This document shows, in pieces, positions 16,629-26,638 of a stretch of DNA of 64,000 nucleotides. The stretch spans positions 52,557 through 116,556 of the forward strand of contig JAFGLV010000045.1 in assembly GCA_016927855.1 (NCBI GenBank), read 5' to 3'. The notes below the pieces were generated by a model that saw only the letters and a program-made list of their open reading frames with translations, was not told where the DNA came from and ran no database searches. The DNA is from Sedimentisphaerales bacterium. Lineage in GTDB: Bacteria > Planctomycetota > Phycisphaerae > Sedimentisphaerales > Anaerobacaceae. The position numbers were made by a program, and so were the translations under genes. Numbering within the stretch: position 1 is the stretch's first letter; every line of letters begins with the position of its first letter.

Positions 16629-17804
16629 ATGAAACACAAGGGCAGATACGGTGACTACGGCGGCTACTACGTGCCGGAGGTGCTGATCGGCGTGCTGGAG
16701 GAATTGGAGGAGGCGTTCGACCGCTTTCGTGACGATCCGGCGTTCGTCGCGGAGTTGGCGGAGTTGTCCACGCACTACGCCGGACGACCGACACCGCTTT
16801 ACCATGCCAAGCGGTTCAGCCAACACGTGGGCTTTAGAGTTTACCTCAAGCGCGAGGACCTGCTCCACGGGGGCGCACACAAAGTCAACAACACGCTCGG
16901 TCAAGGCTTACTCGCCAAGTACATGGGCAAGACGAAGCTGATCGCCGAGACCGGCGCTGGTCAGCACGGACTGGCTACCGCGATGATCGGCGCCCTGCTG
17001 GGCATGGAGACGAAGATCTTCATGGGCGTCACCGACGTCGAACGGCAGAGCGTCAACGTGCACAAAATGAAGCTCTGCGGCGCCGAGGTCGTGCCGGTCG
17101 AAGGCGCCACCGGCACGCTCAAGGACGCGATCAACGACGCGTTGCGTTACTGGACGGCGCACGTAACCGATACGTTCTATCTGTTCGGCACGGCGGCGGG
17201 ACCGCACCCTTACCCGACTATCGTGAGACACTTTCAGACCTGCATCGGCATTGAGGCCCGCCGGCAGTGCATCGAACAAGCGGGCCGGCTGCCCGACCTG
17301 GTACTCGCCTGTATCGGCGGTGGCAGCAATGCCATCGGGATATTCGCCGGCTTCCTGGACGACAAGGACGTTAAGCTCATCGGCGTCGAGGCCGGCGGTA
17401 GAGGCCTCCGCACCGGTCAGCACGCGGCCAGCCTCGTGGCCGGCACGCCAGGCATCCTGCACGGCGCTCGCGCCTATCTGCTCCAGGATGAAAACGGACA
17501 GGTGCTCGACACCGAGTCGGTTAGCGCCGGACTGGATTACCCGGCCGTCGGGCCTGAACACTGCTATCTCAAGGACACCGGACGCGCCGAATACGTCGCG
17601 GCCGAGGACGAGGAGGTGCTGGAGACGTTCGGGCTGCTGGCGAGAATCGAAGGCATCCTTCCGGCGCTGGAGAGCACGCACGCGCTCGCTTACGTTGCCG
17701 GCCTGAAAGGCAAGCTGGACCCTGACACAGTGGTCTTGGTGAATCTCTCAGGGCGCGGCGACAAGGACGTCGGAATCGTTGAGCAACATCGGCCACTGAC
17801 ATAG
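16629..17804 (+). CDS. trpB: Tryptophan synthase beta subunit
   Basis: 391 residues. It condenses indole with serine using PLP. Lys85 in [14 protein letters not shown] is the Schiff-base lysine, [11 protein letters not shown] contains the catalytic Glu, [10 protein letters not shown] is the phosphate-binding glycine loop, and LSGRGDKD is at the C-terminus. It is a TrpB1-type sequence, expected to complex with the TrpA encoded next. The start is supported by GAGAGGAC upstream. Confidence 0.97.
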   Translation: MKHKGRYGDYGGYYVPEVLIGVLEELEEAFDRFRDDPAFVAELAELSTHYAGRPTPLYHAKRFSQHVGFRVYLKREDLLHGGAHKVNNTLGQGLLAKYMGKTKLIAETGAGQHGLATAMIGALLGMETKIFMGVTDVERQSVNVHKMKLCGAEVVPVEGATGTLKDAINDALRYWTAHVTDTFYLFGTAAGPHPYPTIVRHFQTCIGIEARRQCIEQAGRLPDLVLACIGGGSNAIGIFAGFLDDKDVKLIGVEAGGRGLRTGQHAASLVAGTPGILHGARAYLLQDENGQVLDTESVSAGLDYPAVGPEHCYLKDTGRAEYVAAEDEEVLETFGLLARIEGILPALESTHALAYVAGLKGKLDPDTVVLVNLSGRGDKDVGIVEQHRPLT

Positions 17805-17842
17805 GTCCCATTGGACCCATAGGACCTATAAGACCTATTCCC
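17801..17842 (+). repeat. Spacer with GGTCC/ATAGG repeats between trpB and trpA
   Basis: The sequence repeats ATAGGTCCCATTGGACCCAT-like and AGGACCTATAAGACCTAT-like words just after the trpB stop. Compare 16571-16612. Short palindromes could form a weak hairpin between the two synthase genes. Confidence 0.4.
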
Positions 17843-17855
17843 AGGACGTGAGACC

Positions 17856-18665
17856 ATGAGATCATACCGTGACGTGTTTTCCGAGTTGAACCAACCGAAG
17901 CGAGCGGCCCTCATCCCGTTTTTCGTCCTCGGCGATCCGGACTTCGACACCAGCCTGTCGCTGGTGAAGGCAGCTATCGACCCGGGCGCGGACATCCTCG
18001 AGCTGGGTATCCCCTTCTCCGATCCGATCGCGGATGGTCCCACGATTCAAAAGGCCGACATCCGCGCTGCTCGTAGCGGCATGAATGTACACAAAGCCCT
18101 GGACCTCATCAAAGCGATCAAAGCCTATCGTGACATTCCCATCGGCCTGCTGATGTACTACAACCTCATCGCCCACTATGGGACGCAGCGGTTCTTTCGG
18201 GACTTCCATGCAGCAGGAGTCAACAGCGTGCTGGTGGCCGATCTGAGCATCGACGACGCCGAAGAAGTCGAGGGGCCGGCCAAGGCGGCGGGACTGGATA
18301 CGGTCTTCATGGTTACGCCGAACACGGCGCCCGAGCGGATGAAACGTATCGCGGCGCGGACGACCGGCTTCATCTACACCGTTTCGGTTCTCGGCGTTAC
18401 CGGCAGCCGGGATTCCCTCTCGAACTCGGTTGAAAGCCTCGTCATGCAGTTGAAGACCCTGACGGATGCTCCGATCTGCGTCGGTTTCGGCATCAGCAAG
18501 CCCGAGCATGCCGTCGCGGTGGCAAAGGCCGGTGCAGACGGCGTCATCATCGGCTCGAGAATCGTCGACATGATCGAGGCGAACCTAGGCAATCCCGAGA
18601 AGATGGCCGCAGAGGTGTCCGCCTTTATCGGCGAGGTCAAGGCCGCCCTTTCGACGTCCGCATAG
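17856..18665 (+). CDS. trpA: Tryptophan synthase alpha subunit
   Basis: A 269-residue TIM barrel that cleaves indole-3-glycerol phosphate to indole and glyceraldehyde 3-phosphate. Glu49 (LELGIPFSDP) and Asp60 (IADGPT) match the catalytic pair at the same numbering as the enterobacterial enzyme. GFGISKPEHA and DGVIIGSRIV bind phosphate. It ends the trp operon. No obvious intrinsic terminator was seen in the 212 bases that follow. Confidence 0.96.
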   Translation: MRSYRDVFSELNQPKRAALIPFFVLGDPDFDTSLSLVKAAIDPGADILELGIPFSDPIADGPTIQKADIRAARSGMNVHKALDLIKAIKAYRDIPIGLLMYYNLIAHYGTQRFFRDFHAAGVNSVLVADLSIDDAEEVEGPAKAAGLDTVFMVTPNTAPERMKRIAARTTGFIYTVSVLGVTGSRDSLSNSVESLVMQLKTLTDAPICVGFGISKPEHAVAVAKAGADGVIIGSRIVDMIEANLGNPEKMAAEVSAFIGEVKAALSTSA

Positions 18666-18877
18666 TCCAGGCGTTTGCCTCAGACGATCGCGCCATTTCC
18701 ACTATCTCTTTTTGGATCAGTCCTACCGCATTCCTGTGAATATGACGAACCCAGCTCCACGAGCAGCAGTAGGAATTTCAGTATCGGTGTGCCTCCTCGT
18801 TAGTATAGCGGCGGGCGCAAATGACCGATGAAGGCCAGGTGTTAAGATAAGATCTTTGCTATCAGGAGGATATCGTC

Positions 18878-19810
18878 ATGACGCGAAACCTGCTCTCAGT
18901 CGCTGTGCTGATGGGATTGTCGGTGTGTGTCGGGCTGGCCTTGACTCCGGCGGCCATCGCGCAGCCGGGTGAAGGGGCTCGGCCGGACGGATCCGGTGAA
19001 GACCCGGCCGCACGACTCGCGGCCGTGCAACAGCAACAGCAGATCAACGAACTCGAACAACGAATAGAGAGCGTCAAGAAGGAGCACCAGCAGCTCATCG
19101 CCGAGTTGCGTTCGTTGCATCAGGTCGCGCTGAAGGAACAAGCCCAGGAGACGGCCGGTACCGTAGAGAAGCTGATCACCAAGCTCCAGAGTTCTTTCCA
19201 GGAGAAGGTCGGACCACTGGAGCGCGAGCACCAGAGGCTGCAGATTGCCGCGCGAGTTCGCGTGCCGAGAGCCGGGCGAGCCGAACGCCAGGCCAGGCAA
19301 GCACCCGATTTCACGTTGAACAGCTTTGATGGCCGGACGTTCAGCCTGTCGGACCTGAAGGGCAAGATCGTGGTGTTGGAATGGGTGAATATGGAGTGCC
19401 CGTTCTCGAGATACCACTACGAAACCAAGAGCACGATGGCGGACCTAGCCAAGAAGTACAAAGACAGAAACGTGGTCTGGCTGGCAGTCAACAGCACTAA
19501 CCATACGACGGCTGAAGCCAACCTGGAGTTCGCCAAGAAGCACGAACTGCCCTTCCCGATCCTCGACGATCGATCCGGGCGGGTCGGGCGGCTGTACGGC
19601 GCCAAGACCACGCCGCACGTGTTCGTCATCGACCCGGAAGGTCATATCGTCTACAACGGCGCCATCGACAGCGCCCCGATGGGCAAGGTCGCCGAAGGTG
19701 GTCAAGTAGTAAACTATGCGGACCAAGCCCTGGCACAGCTAACTACCGGACAAGAGGTCGCCACTGCCAGCACGCCGCCCTACGGCTGCTCAGTGAAGTA
19801 TCCCAGATAG
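18878..19810 (+). CDS. Secreted AhpC/TSA-type redoxin with N-terminal coiled coil
   Basis: 310 residues, with an AGGAGG site 7 bases before the ATG. Residues 1-28 form a signal peptide (LTPAAIAQ). About 50-120 is a glutamine/glutamate-rich coiled coil. About 140-290 is a thioredoxin-fold domain beginning APDFTLNSFDG. The active-site region is NMECPFSRYHY, so the usual CxxC is replaced by CPFS with a single N-terminal Cys. Another Cys lies in the tail (PYGCSVKY). The cis-Pro region is AKTTPHVFVID. A periplasmic thiol peroxidase or thiol-transfer role is likely; the substrate is unknown. Confidence 0.8.
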   Translation: MTRNLLSVAVLMGLSVCVGLALTPAAIAQPGEGARPDGSGEDPAARLAAVQQQQQINELEQRIESVKKEHQQLIAELRSLHQVALKEQAQETAGTVEKLITKLQSSFQEKVGPLEREHQRLQIAARVRVPRAGRAERQARQAPDFTLNSFDGRTFSLSDLKGKIVVLEWVNMECPFSRYHYETKSTMADLAKKYKDRNVVWLAVNSTNHTTAEANLEFAKKHELPFPILDDRSGRVGRLYGAKTTPHVFVIDPEGHIVYNGAIDSAPMGKVAEGGQVVNYADQALAQLTTGQEVATASTPPYGCSVKYPR

Positions 19811-20128
19811 CCCGAAGGCGTCGGTGGCCGCGGTTCTCGTGGCGAGGGCGTCCCGCCCTCGGAGCGAGGGCAGAGCCTGCCCCGAGCTTGCCGAGAGGAT
19901 GCCCGCGACACGCAAGGGCAAGATGTCCTCGTCACGCGCGGGCGGGGACGCCCGCGACACAACAAACTGTCCAAAGCCAGATGGGCTCCTCCTTGCCGGC
20001 TGATTTCGACGGAGTCGAAACAGTTGGCAGGACGGAGCCTTTCTTATTAGAATGTGGGGCCGCAAGCGTGTTCGAAACCAGAGCGTCACACCCATTGGGC
20101 CCGCCTGGACCCGGAAAGGAGACGTCGC
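19811..20128. repeat. GC-rich intergenic stretch with palindromes
   Basis: No supported gene. About 19827-19962 is very G+C rich, with words such as GGACGCCCGCGACAC and GATGCCCGCGACACGC repeated and a 7-bp palindrome GAGGGCGTCCCGCCCTC at 19844-19860. It looks like a dispersed repeat and could end transcription of the redoxin gene, though no T-tract follows. The ribosome-binding site of the next gene (AAAGGAGA) is at the right end. Confidence 0.45.
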
Positions 20129-23100
20129 ATGCGAGCACCCACACAGAGCCTTCTCCGACCAGCCTGCCGGAGACTCGTCTATCGGGTCCTGTTGGCCTTG
20201 CTTGGCGCGTCACTGGCGCCAACCGTCACGGCCGAAGAGTTGACATACGTCGACCTTGTTGACCGGTTGACAGACCTGGAGCATCTGGCGGTCCTGCCGG
20301 AGGCTGGCGAGAAATGCGCTCAGTGGTCGAGCTGGGACCGCCGGAGCAGGTACGACCAAGCTTCCAGTCGATACATCGACTGGGACGCCAACGGCGACAA
20401 CAACGGGATCATCCGCAGAGAGGGCAACGAGCAGGTCCTGGCCGAGATGAAAGGCCCCGGCGTGATCTGGCGGATTTGGTCAGCACTGCCCAGGGAAGGC
20501 CACGTGAAGATCTATCTTGACGGCGCCGCCGAGCCGGCGGTGGACCTGCCTTTCATCGGCTACTTCAACCGGGAAAACGAACCCTTCACCTATCCCGCTC
20601 TCGTCCACCAGGTAGCCCGGGGGCAGAACTGTTATGTCCCGATTCCCTACCAGAAGTCCTGCAAAGTCACCGCCGAGGGCGACTGGGGTGCGTACTATCA
20701 CTTCACCTATACGACCTATCCCGAAGGCACGGTCGTGCCCACCTTCAAGCGCCGGCTCAGTACCGCCGAGACAGAGGCCCTGAGCCGAGCCAACAACTAC
20801 CTGTCTCAGGTTGTCAGCGTCTACCGACTTCGACGGGACGAGGTATGGACGCAGCAACGTGTCACGGTCGCTCCGGGGCAGACCGAGACTGTCCTGAATC
20901 ACGTCGGCACTCAGGCCATTGCCGGTATCACGGTTCGCATGGATCTGCCGGATTCGCCCGAGGATCGAGACGTCCTGCGCGAGCTGACGCTGCACATGTA
21001 TTGGGATGGAGATTCCGAGCCCAGCGTCTGGGCCCCTCTGGGAGACTTCTTCGGTTCGGCGCCGGGCGTCAATCGCTATGCGTCACTCCCGCTCGTCATG
21101 ACCGACCAGGGTTTCACCTGCAATTGGTATATGCCGTTCAAGACGAGCGCCAAGATCCTGTTGACGAACGATGGAGACACCGAGCGCACCGTGCAGTTCA
21201 CCATCCGCCGTGCCCCCGTCACGAAGCCTATCGAGACGCTCGGGCGCTTCCACGCCAAATGGCATCGCGATGCCCTCCTACCTGATGATCCTGAGCGGCG
21301 CAAGATCGACTGGACGATGCTCAAAACCGAAGGTCGCGGCCGGTTCTGCGGCGTCATGCTGCACGTCTGGAACCCGCGTGGCGGCTGGTGGGGCGAGGGC
21401 GACGAGAAGTTCTTCGTCGATGGCGAGAAGTTTCCCTCCACGTTCGGCACTGGTTCGGAGGACTATTTCGGCTACGCCTGGTGTGATCCGACGCTGTTTG
21501 AGAACTGCTATCACAACCAGACGATCAGCATGGGCAATCGCGGCCACGTCAGCGTCAATCGCTGGCACATCACCGACAACGTCCCCTTCCAGCAATCGTT
21601 CGAAGCCGCTATCGAGAAGTACTACCCGAACGACAAACCGACGCTCTATGCGGCCACCGCGTATTGGTACCAGGCCGCCGGGCAGAGCGATCCCTACCAG
21701 CCGGTCGGCATCGAGCAGCGCAAAGGCTACTGGGAACCGATTGAGGTCTTCAGAGTTCCCGGCGCGATGGAAGGCGAGAAGCTCCGGATTGTGGACAAGA
21801 GCGGCGGCAACGCTCGACCCCAGGACATGTTCGGGTTCGGTCCCGACTGGAGCAACGAGACGCATCTCTGGTGGACCGACGCCAAGCCCACCGATACGCT
21901 TGAGCTCGCCTTCGATGTGGAAAAGGCAGGCACCTATCGCCTGACGATGCAATTGACCAAGGCCATTGACTACGGTGTCGTTCGGCTCTACCTGGACGGC
22001 AAGAAACTCGGCGACGCTATTGACCTGTTCAACGACGGCGTGATCGCGACCGGCCCTCTGGACATGGGCCGCCATGAACTGACCCAGGGTCAGCATGTTC
22101 TCAAGGTCGAGATCGTCGGAGCCAACGAGAAGGCCATCAAGAGCTACATGTTCGGACTTGACTACCTGAAACTCGAAGAAACTGCCTCCGCGTTTTACCT
22201 GCCTGAGAATCCTGACTACACCATCCTGGATTCCGCCGCCGATTCCGTCCGGTTCGTGGTCGAGCGAACGCTGATCGAACACGAGGGGCATCTCTCGTGC
22301 AGGTCCAGTTTCGTGGACAAGGACGGCAACGTCATGGGCTGGCACGACTTCGGCAATCTCGAGGGCCCCGGCTGGGCGGCGAACGCCGTCGGCGGTGCTT
22401 ACGAGCTTCACGTCTTCGGCCGGCACAACAAGGACCCGGCCCTCGCGGAGAAGGCCCTCTCCCTGCTCGACCACGTCCTTGAAGGCGGCTTCATCGACTA
22501 CGAGACAGGGTTCATCACCGGTTACCGCGAGACGACCACTAACCGCTTCTGCCTCAACTACCAACACAAGAACAACTGGTTCTGCCCTGGCTCGATGGCC
22601 AAGATCGCCTATCAGCTCCTTGCCTTCTCCGACGTGCTGGACGGTCCGCGTGCGGAAAAGATGCGCGATGTCGCGGGCAAGACCGCTCGCTGGATTGACA
22701 CGCACGTCGAGGCGACATCCAACGGCTGGTACCCTCGGCGCTGCCAGCCCGACGGAGCGCATTATCCCCAGAATGCGTATGGTGACGCCGACATTCTCTT
22801 CGAAAAGAGCGGCGACGGGCTGTTCATTATCCAACTGTACGCCGCGCTGACTCAACGCGGACTGGCCGACTACAAGGACATCGCAGAACAGAAGGCCAAC
22901 GTCTTCATGGAGGCAGGCGGCTTCTTCGGCAGTATCAATCACGACACGTACGACGAGCACGAGTGCGTCGCCTACGCGGTGGCATTTCGCACCTTGCGCC
23001 AGGTCGCCAAGCTGCTGGAGGACGGCCGGGTTCGCGCCTTCGCCTACGACAGATGCCTGGCGGGCCTGGACCAGTTCAAGATGACCGACGACAGGAATGG

Positions 23101-23449
23101 CGTCCAAACGAAGGGCCTTCTCTTCATGGAGAGAAGCTGGGACACCGCCTATCTTTGGGAGAACGCTGAGGCGGCGCTGGCCTATCTGGAAGCCTATCGG
23201 GATACAGGCGACACGGCCTACCGGCGTGACGCGCTGACGATCCTGCACGCCATTGCCAAACACCACCAACGCGACACCGGTTTCCTGACCGAAGGTGTAG
23301 ACTGGAACAATCACGTCGGCAAGCAACACCATTTCGACGAAGTCGAATACGGTGACATCAAGTATACTGAGCCCCTCTTGAACAACCTCCACATCGTCGA
23401 GCCGACGCTGCTGGCCGTGGAACTGGGCCTCGTCGGCAGAGGGATCTGA
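20129..23449 (+). CDS. Secreted GH172-like (DUF2961) glycoside hydrolase fused to an alpha/alpha-barrel domain
   Basis: 1106 residues from the ATG at 20129 (AAAGGAGA upstream; an earlier in-frame GTG at 20054 lacks a site and a signal peptide). A signal peptide ends near residue 36. About 70-400 is DUF2961, with GPGVIWRIWSA and the conserved GTGSEDYFGYAW. DUF2961 is the GH172 family, known for arabinofuranosidase and difructose-anhydride activity. A beta-rich linker (about 600-690) follows, then an (alpha/alpha)6-like domain to the end (NNWFCPGSMAKIAYQL, QPDGAHYPQNAYGDAD). The C-terminal part resembles glycan-degrading hairpin-barrel enzymes but I cannot name its family. Probably extracytoplasmic polysaccharide breakdown with the GH116-like gene downstream. 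Confidence 0.75.
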   Translation: MRAPTQSLLRPACRRLVYRVLLALLGASLAPTVTAEELTYVDLVDRLTDLEHLAVLPEAGEKCAQWSSWDRRSRYDQASSRYIDWDANGDNNGIIRREGNEQVLAEMKGPGVIWRIWSALPREGHVKIYLDGAAEPAVDLPFIGYFNRENEPFTYPALVHQVARGQNCYVPIPYQKSCKVTAEGDWGAYYHFTYTTYPEGTVVPTFKRRLSTAETEALSRANNYLSQVVSVYRLRRDEVWTQQRVTVAPGQTETVLNHVGTQAIAGITVRMDLPDSPEDRDVLRELTLHMYWDGDSEPSVWAPLGDFFGSAPGVNRYASLPLVMTDQGFTCNWYMPFKTSAKILLTNDGDTERTVQFTIRRAPVTKPIETLGRFHAKWHRDALLPDDPERRKIDWTMLKTEGRGRFCGVMLHVWNPRGGWWGEGDEKFFVDGEKFPSTFGTGSEDYFGYAWCDPTLFENCYHNQTISMGNRGHVSVNRWHITDNVPFQQSFEAAIEKYYPNDKPTLYAATAYWYQAAGQSDPYQPVGIEQRKGYWEPIEVFRVPGAMEGEKLRIVDKSGGNARPQDMFGFGPDWSNETHLWWTDAKPTDTLELAFDVEKAGTYRLTMQLTKAIDYGVVRLYLDGKKLGDAIDLFNDGVIATGPLDMGRHELTQGQHVLKVEIVGANEKAIKSYMFGLDYLKLEETASAFYLPENPDYTILDSAADSVRFVVERTLIEHEGHLSCRSSFVDKDGNVMGWHDFGNLEGPGWAANAVGGAYELHVFGRHNKDPALAEKALSLLDHVLEGGFIDYETGFITGYRETTTNRFCLNYQHKNNWFCPGSMAKIAYQLLAFSDVLDGPRAEKMRDVAGKTARWIDTHVEATSNGWYPRRCQPDGAHYPQNAYGDADILFEKSGDGLFIIQLYAALTQRGLADYKDIAEQKANVFMEAGGFFGSINHDTYDEHECVAYAVAFRTLRQVAKLLEDGRVRAFAYDRCLAGLDQFKMTDDRNGVQTKGLLFMERSWDTAYLWENAEAALAYLEAYRDTGDTAYRRDALTILHAIAKHHQRDTGFLTEGVDWNNHVGKQHHFDEVEYGDIKYTEPLLNNLHIVEPTLLAVELGLVGRGI

Positions 23450-23480
23450 GTCTGGCCATTATTCTCATCATATCGAAAAC

Positions 23481-23506
23481 ACGTAGGGGCGAATAACCAT
23501 TCGCCC
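23481..23506. repeat. Palindromic repeat GTAGGGGCGAAT-N4-ATTCGCCC (copy 1)
   Basis: GGGCGAAT and ATTCGCCC form a perfect 8-bp hairpin with the loop AACC, preceded by GTAG. It lies just upstream of the GH116-like gene, and its right arm touches the ribosome-binding site GGAGG. The same unit occurs twice around the thiC stop at 35270-35355. Confidence 0.7.
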
Positions 23507-23518
23507 GGAGGTCAAGAG

Positions 23519-26500
23519 ATGAAAAAGCGTGGCATCAAGCTCGGCATCCTGACGGCGTGCGTTCTGCTGTTGGGCGTGCGCGTCTTGAAGGTGGTCTGGG
23601 CGGCGGACGAGCACCTTGTGCCTGCGGATAAGCACCTGACAGCCGACTTCGTTCGATCGCTGTACCAGCGAGGTGAGCGTGCGACGTACACCGGCGCGGA
23701 CCTTGAGACCATCGGCATGCCGGTCGGCGGGATTGCCGCCGGCCAGTTGTACCTGCGCGGAGACGGGACGCTGGCTCTCTGGCAGATCTTCAACCAGCAC
23801 GTTTTCACCGGCTATGGGCGCGATTGCTATCGCACGTACAGACCCGAATCACCCGTCGATTCAGGCTTCGCGGTGGTGCTCGAATCGGGAGACGGACCTG
23901 TCGTAAAGAAGCTGGACCGTGACTTTGGAGAGGTGGAGTTCGCCGGGGAGTACCCGATCGGTCTCGTGCGCTATCGAGTGGATGGCTTTCCGATCGAGGT
24001 GGAGATGGAAGCATTCTCTCCCTTCATCCCGCTCAATACGCCCGACTCGGCGCTGCCGGCGACCATCTTCCACATCGAACTGAAGAACCACTACCAGACC
24101 ACCCAGCGCGTGCGCTTGTTGGGCTGGCTCGAAAACGCAGTCTGCCTCCATTCCGCCAAGGGGCTTCATGCCACACGGCGAAGTCAGATCGTCAACGAGA
24201 AGGGCCGAACGTTGATCGTCCACACCGTCGAAGAAGCACCGAAAGAACAGGTCCGGTCTGCGCGTGAGAAGATCGTTCTGGCGGACTTCGAAGGCGCCTA
24301 TTATGGAGACTGGCAAACGACGGGTCAAGCGTTTGGTCAAAGTCCCGCGCGCGGCACTCTCGCCAACCAGCAGACCGTCAGCGGCTTCCAGGGTCAGGGT
24401 TTGGTCAACACCTATCTCGGTGGTGACGGCCCTCAGGGCACGTTGACCTCCCCTGCTTTCACCCTTTCGCGCAAGTACGTCAACTTCCTCATCGGCGGAG
24501 GCAGCCATGTCGGCCAGACCTGTGTCAACCTGCGCGTCGATGGCAAGACCGTCCGCGCTGCGACCGGCAAGGACAACGAGAAGCTCGAGTGGTTCTTCTG
24601 GAACGTCGAGGACCTCGAGGGTCAGACCGCCAGAATCGAGATCGTCGATCGCAACTCCGGCGGCTGGGGGCACATCAACATCGACCAGATTGAGTTGACC
24701 GACGATCCATACCAAGGCGTACTCGATCCTCTCGAGGGACTGCCTGACTACGGCTCGCTGGTATTGGCTCTCGACGGAACGGCCGGGCGGCCGATCGAGT
24801 TGCCGGCCGGACTCGACGCACTCAGCGCCGAGCCCAACGCTGCCTTTCCGGTCTCGCAGAGGCGCAGTACCGCGCTAGTGACGGACGCGATCGAACTGGC
24901 CGCCGGTTCCGAGCACACGTTTATGCTCGTGCTGGCCTGGTTCTTTCCCAATCATGAGAACGGTCGGGAGTACGCCAATCGCTTCGACAGCGCGAAGGGC
25001 GTCTGTCACTACGTACTCGATAGTCACGAGCGTCTGGCGGGTCAGACCAGGAAATGGCACGAGACGTTCTACGAGGACAGCACGCTGCCTCGATGGTTGC
25101 TCTTTCGGCTCCACTCGACCGTCTCCAACCTCGCGACGGGGACATGCCAATGGTGGAAGAACGGACGGTTCTGGGCGTGGGAGGGCGTCGGCTGCTGCGA
25201 AGGGACGTGCACGCACGTATGGAACTATGCCCATGCGGCCGCTCGACTCTTTCCCGAGTTGGAGCGCAGCGCGCGGCAGATGCAGGATTTCGGCGAGGGC
25301 TTCGACCCTGAGACCGGCTTGGTCGGCTTCCGCAGCAACCGGGCTTACGCCGCCGACGGACAGGCCGGGACCATCCTCAAGGCCTATCGGGAGCACCTGT
25401 GCTCCGCTGACGATTCGTTCCTCAGGCGGAATTGGCCTCGCATCAAGAAGGCGCTGGAGTACTCCATCTCGCAGGACGGCGACGACGATGGGCTGATCGA
25501 GAACAGCCAGCACAACACGTTCGACATCAATTTCGAGGGCGCCAATACGTTCGTCGGCTCGATGTACCTGGTGGCGTTGCGCGCGGGCCAGGAAATGGCG
25601 GAGCGGATGGGCGATGTGGAATTCGCCCAGCGCTGCCGCCGCATCTTCGAGAGCGGATCGCAACTCACCGTCGAACGACTCTGGGACGGCGAGTACTTCG
25701 TCCAGGAGGTCGATCTTCAGAAACACCCCAAGCACCAGTACGCCAAAGGCTGCCTGTCCGACCAGCTCTTCGGACAAGGCTGGGCCCACCAGCTCGACCT
25801 GGGCTACATCTATCCTAAGTCCAATGTGGACACGGCGTTGCGCTCGACCTGGCGGTACAACTGGACGCCTGACGTCGGTCCCTACAACGCAGCCCACCCA
25901 CCGGAGCGTTGGTTTGCCCGGCCGGGCGAAGCAGGGTTGTTCACCTGCACCTGGCCCAAGAGCGCCTTCATGACGGAAGGGGTTCGCTACCGTAGCGAAG
26001 TCTGGACCGGGATCGAGTATCAGGTAGCCGGTCATATGGTCTGGGAGGGCATGCTGGACGAAGCGCTGGCGATCTGTCGAGGAATTCACGACCGGTATCA
26101 GCCGGCCAAGCACAATCCCTTCAACGAAGTCGAGTGCGGCGACCATTACGCTCGCGCCTTGGCAAGCTGGGGCGTCTACACCGCTCTAGCAGGCTATGAG
26201 TACGATGGCCCCAGAGGGCACATCGGCTTTGCTCCGCGGATCACGCCGGAGGATTTCCGGGCCGCGTTCACCGCCGCCGAAGGCTGGGGCTCGTTCGAGC
26301 AGACGCGGACCCAGGATTTGCAGCAGGACGCGATCGAGGTCCGCTGGGGTCGGCTGAACCTCAAGACTCTGGCCTTCGCGGTTCCCAGTGATTGGAGTTC
26401 AGTGGCTGTTACGGTGCGGCACCCCAACAACGCTCCGGAGAGGCAAGATGCTGCGTCTTTGCAGGGTGGGCGCGTGGAGGTGGAGCTCGCCGAGCCCGTA

Positions 26501-26554
26501 TCCGTTTCGGATGGCGAGAGTCTCCGGGTCGAGATTCGCCGGACAGGTAGCTGA
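23519..26554 (+). CDS. Secreted GH116-like glycoside hydrolase with inserted carbohydrate-binding-like module
   Basis: 1011 residues with an N-terminal signal/anchor helix. The region around IGMPVGGIAAGQLYLRGDG and ALWQIFNQHV matches the N-terminal domain of GBA2/GH116 (beta-glucosidase or glucosylceramidase-like). The catalytic alpha/alpha-barrel has AWEGVGCCEGTCTHVWNY, EGANTFVGSMY and LSDQLFGQGWAH. Between them, about residues 255-395, is an inserted beta-sandwich (VLADFEGAYYGDW to GGWGHINIDQIEL) of a type often attached to planctomycete GH32 and related hydrolases. It likely cleaves beta-linked glycosides outside the cytoplasm. GGAGG lies 8 bases before the ATG. Confidence 0.8.
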   Translation: MKKRGIKLGILTACVLLLGVRVLKVVWAADEHLVPADKHLTADFVRSLYQRGERATYTGADLETIGMPVGGIAAGQLYLRGDGTLALWQIFNQHVFTGYGRDCYRTYRPESPVDSGFAVVLESGDGPVVKKLDRDFGEVEFAGEYPIGLVRYRVDGFPIEVEMEAFSPFIPLNTPDSALPATIFHIELKNHYQTTQRVRLLGWLENAVCLHSAKGLHATRRSQIVNEKGRTLIVHTVEEAPKEQVRSAREKIVLADFEGAYYGDWQTTGQAFGQSPARGTLANQQTVSGFQGQGLVNTYLGGDGPQGTLTSPAFTLSRKYVNFLIGGGSHVGQTCVNLRVDGKTVRAATGKDNEKLEWFFWNVEDLEGQTARIEIVDRNSGGWGHINIDQIELTDDPYQGVLDPLEGLPDYGSLVLALDGTAGRPIELPAGLDALSAEPNAAFPVSQRRSTALVTDAIELAAGSEHTFMLVLAWFFPNHENGREYANRFDSAKGVCHYVLDSHERLAGQTRKWHETFYEDSTLPRWLLFRLHSTVSNLATGTCQWWKNGRFWAWEGVGCCEGTCTHVWNYAHAAARLFPELERSARQMQDFGEGFDPETGLVGFRSNRAYAADGQAGTILKAYREHLCSADDSFLRRNWPRIKKALEYSISQDGDDDGLIENSQHNTFDINFEGANTFVGSMYLVALRAGQEMAERMGDVEFAQRCRRIFESGSQLTVERLWDGEYFVQEVDLQKHPKHQYAKGCLSDQLFGQGWAHQLDLGYIYPKSNVDTALRSTWRYNWTPDVGPYNAAHPPERWFARPGEAGLFTCTWPKSAFMTEGVRYRSEVWTGIEYQVAGHMVWEGMLDEALAICRGIHDRYQPAKHNPFNEVECGDHYARALASWGVYTALAGYEYDGPRGHIGFAPRITPEDFRAAFTAAEGWGSFEQTRTQDLQQDAIEVRWGRLNLKTLAFAVPSDWSSVAVTVRHPNNAPERQDAASLQGGRVEVELAEPVSVSDGESLRVEIRRTGS

Positions 26555-26638
26555 ACCGGCATAGGCTGCTTCGCGTACACGGCTGACGTTGGACATGGGG
26601 ATTCGCTCCGCACCATCAACCAGCAAGGAGGCAAGACC

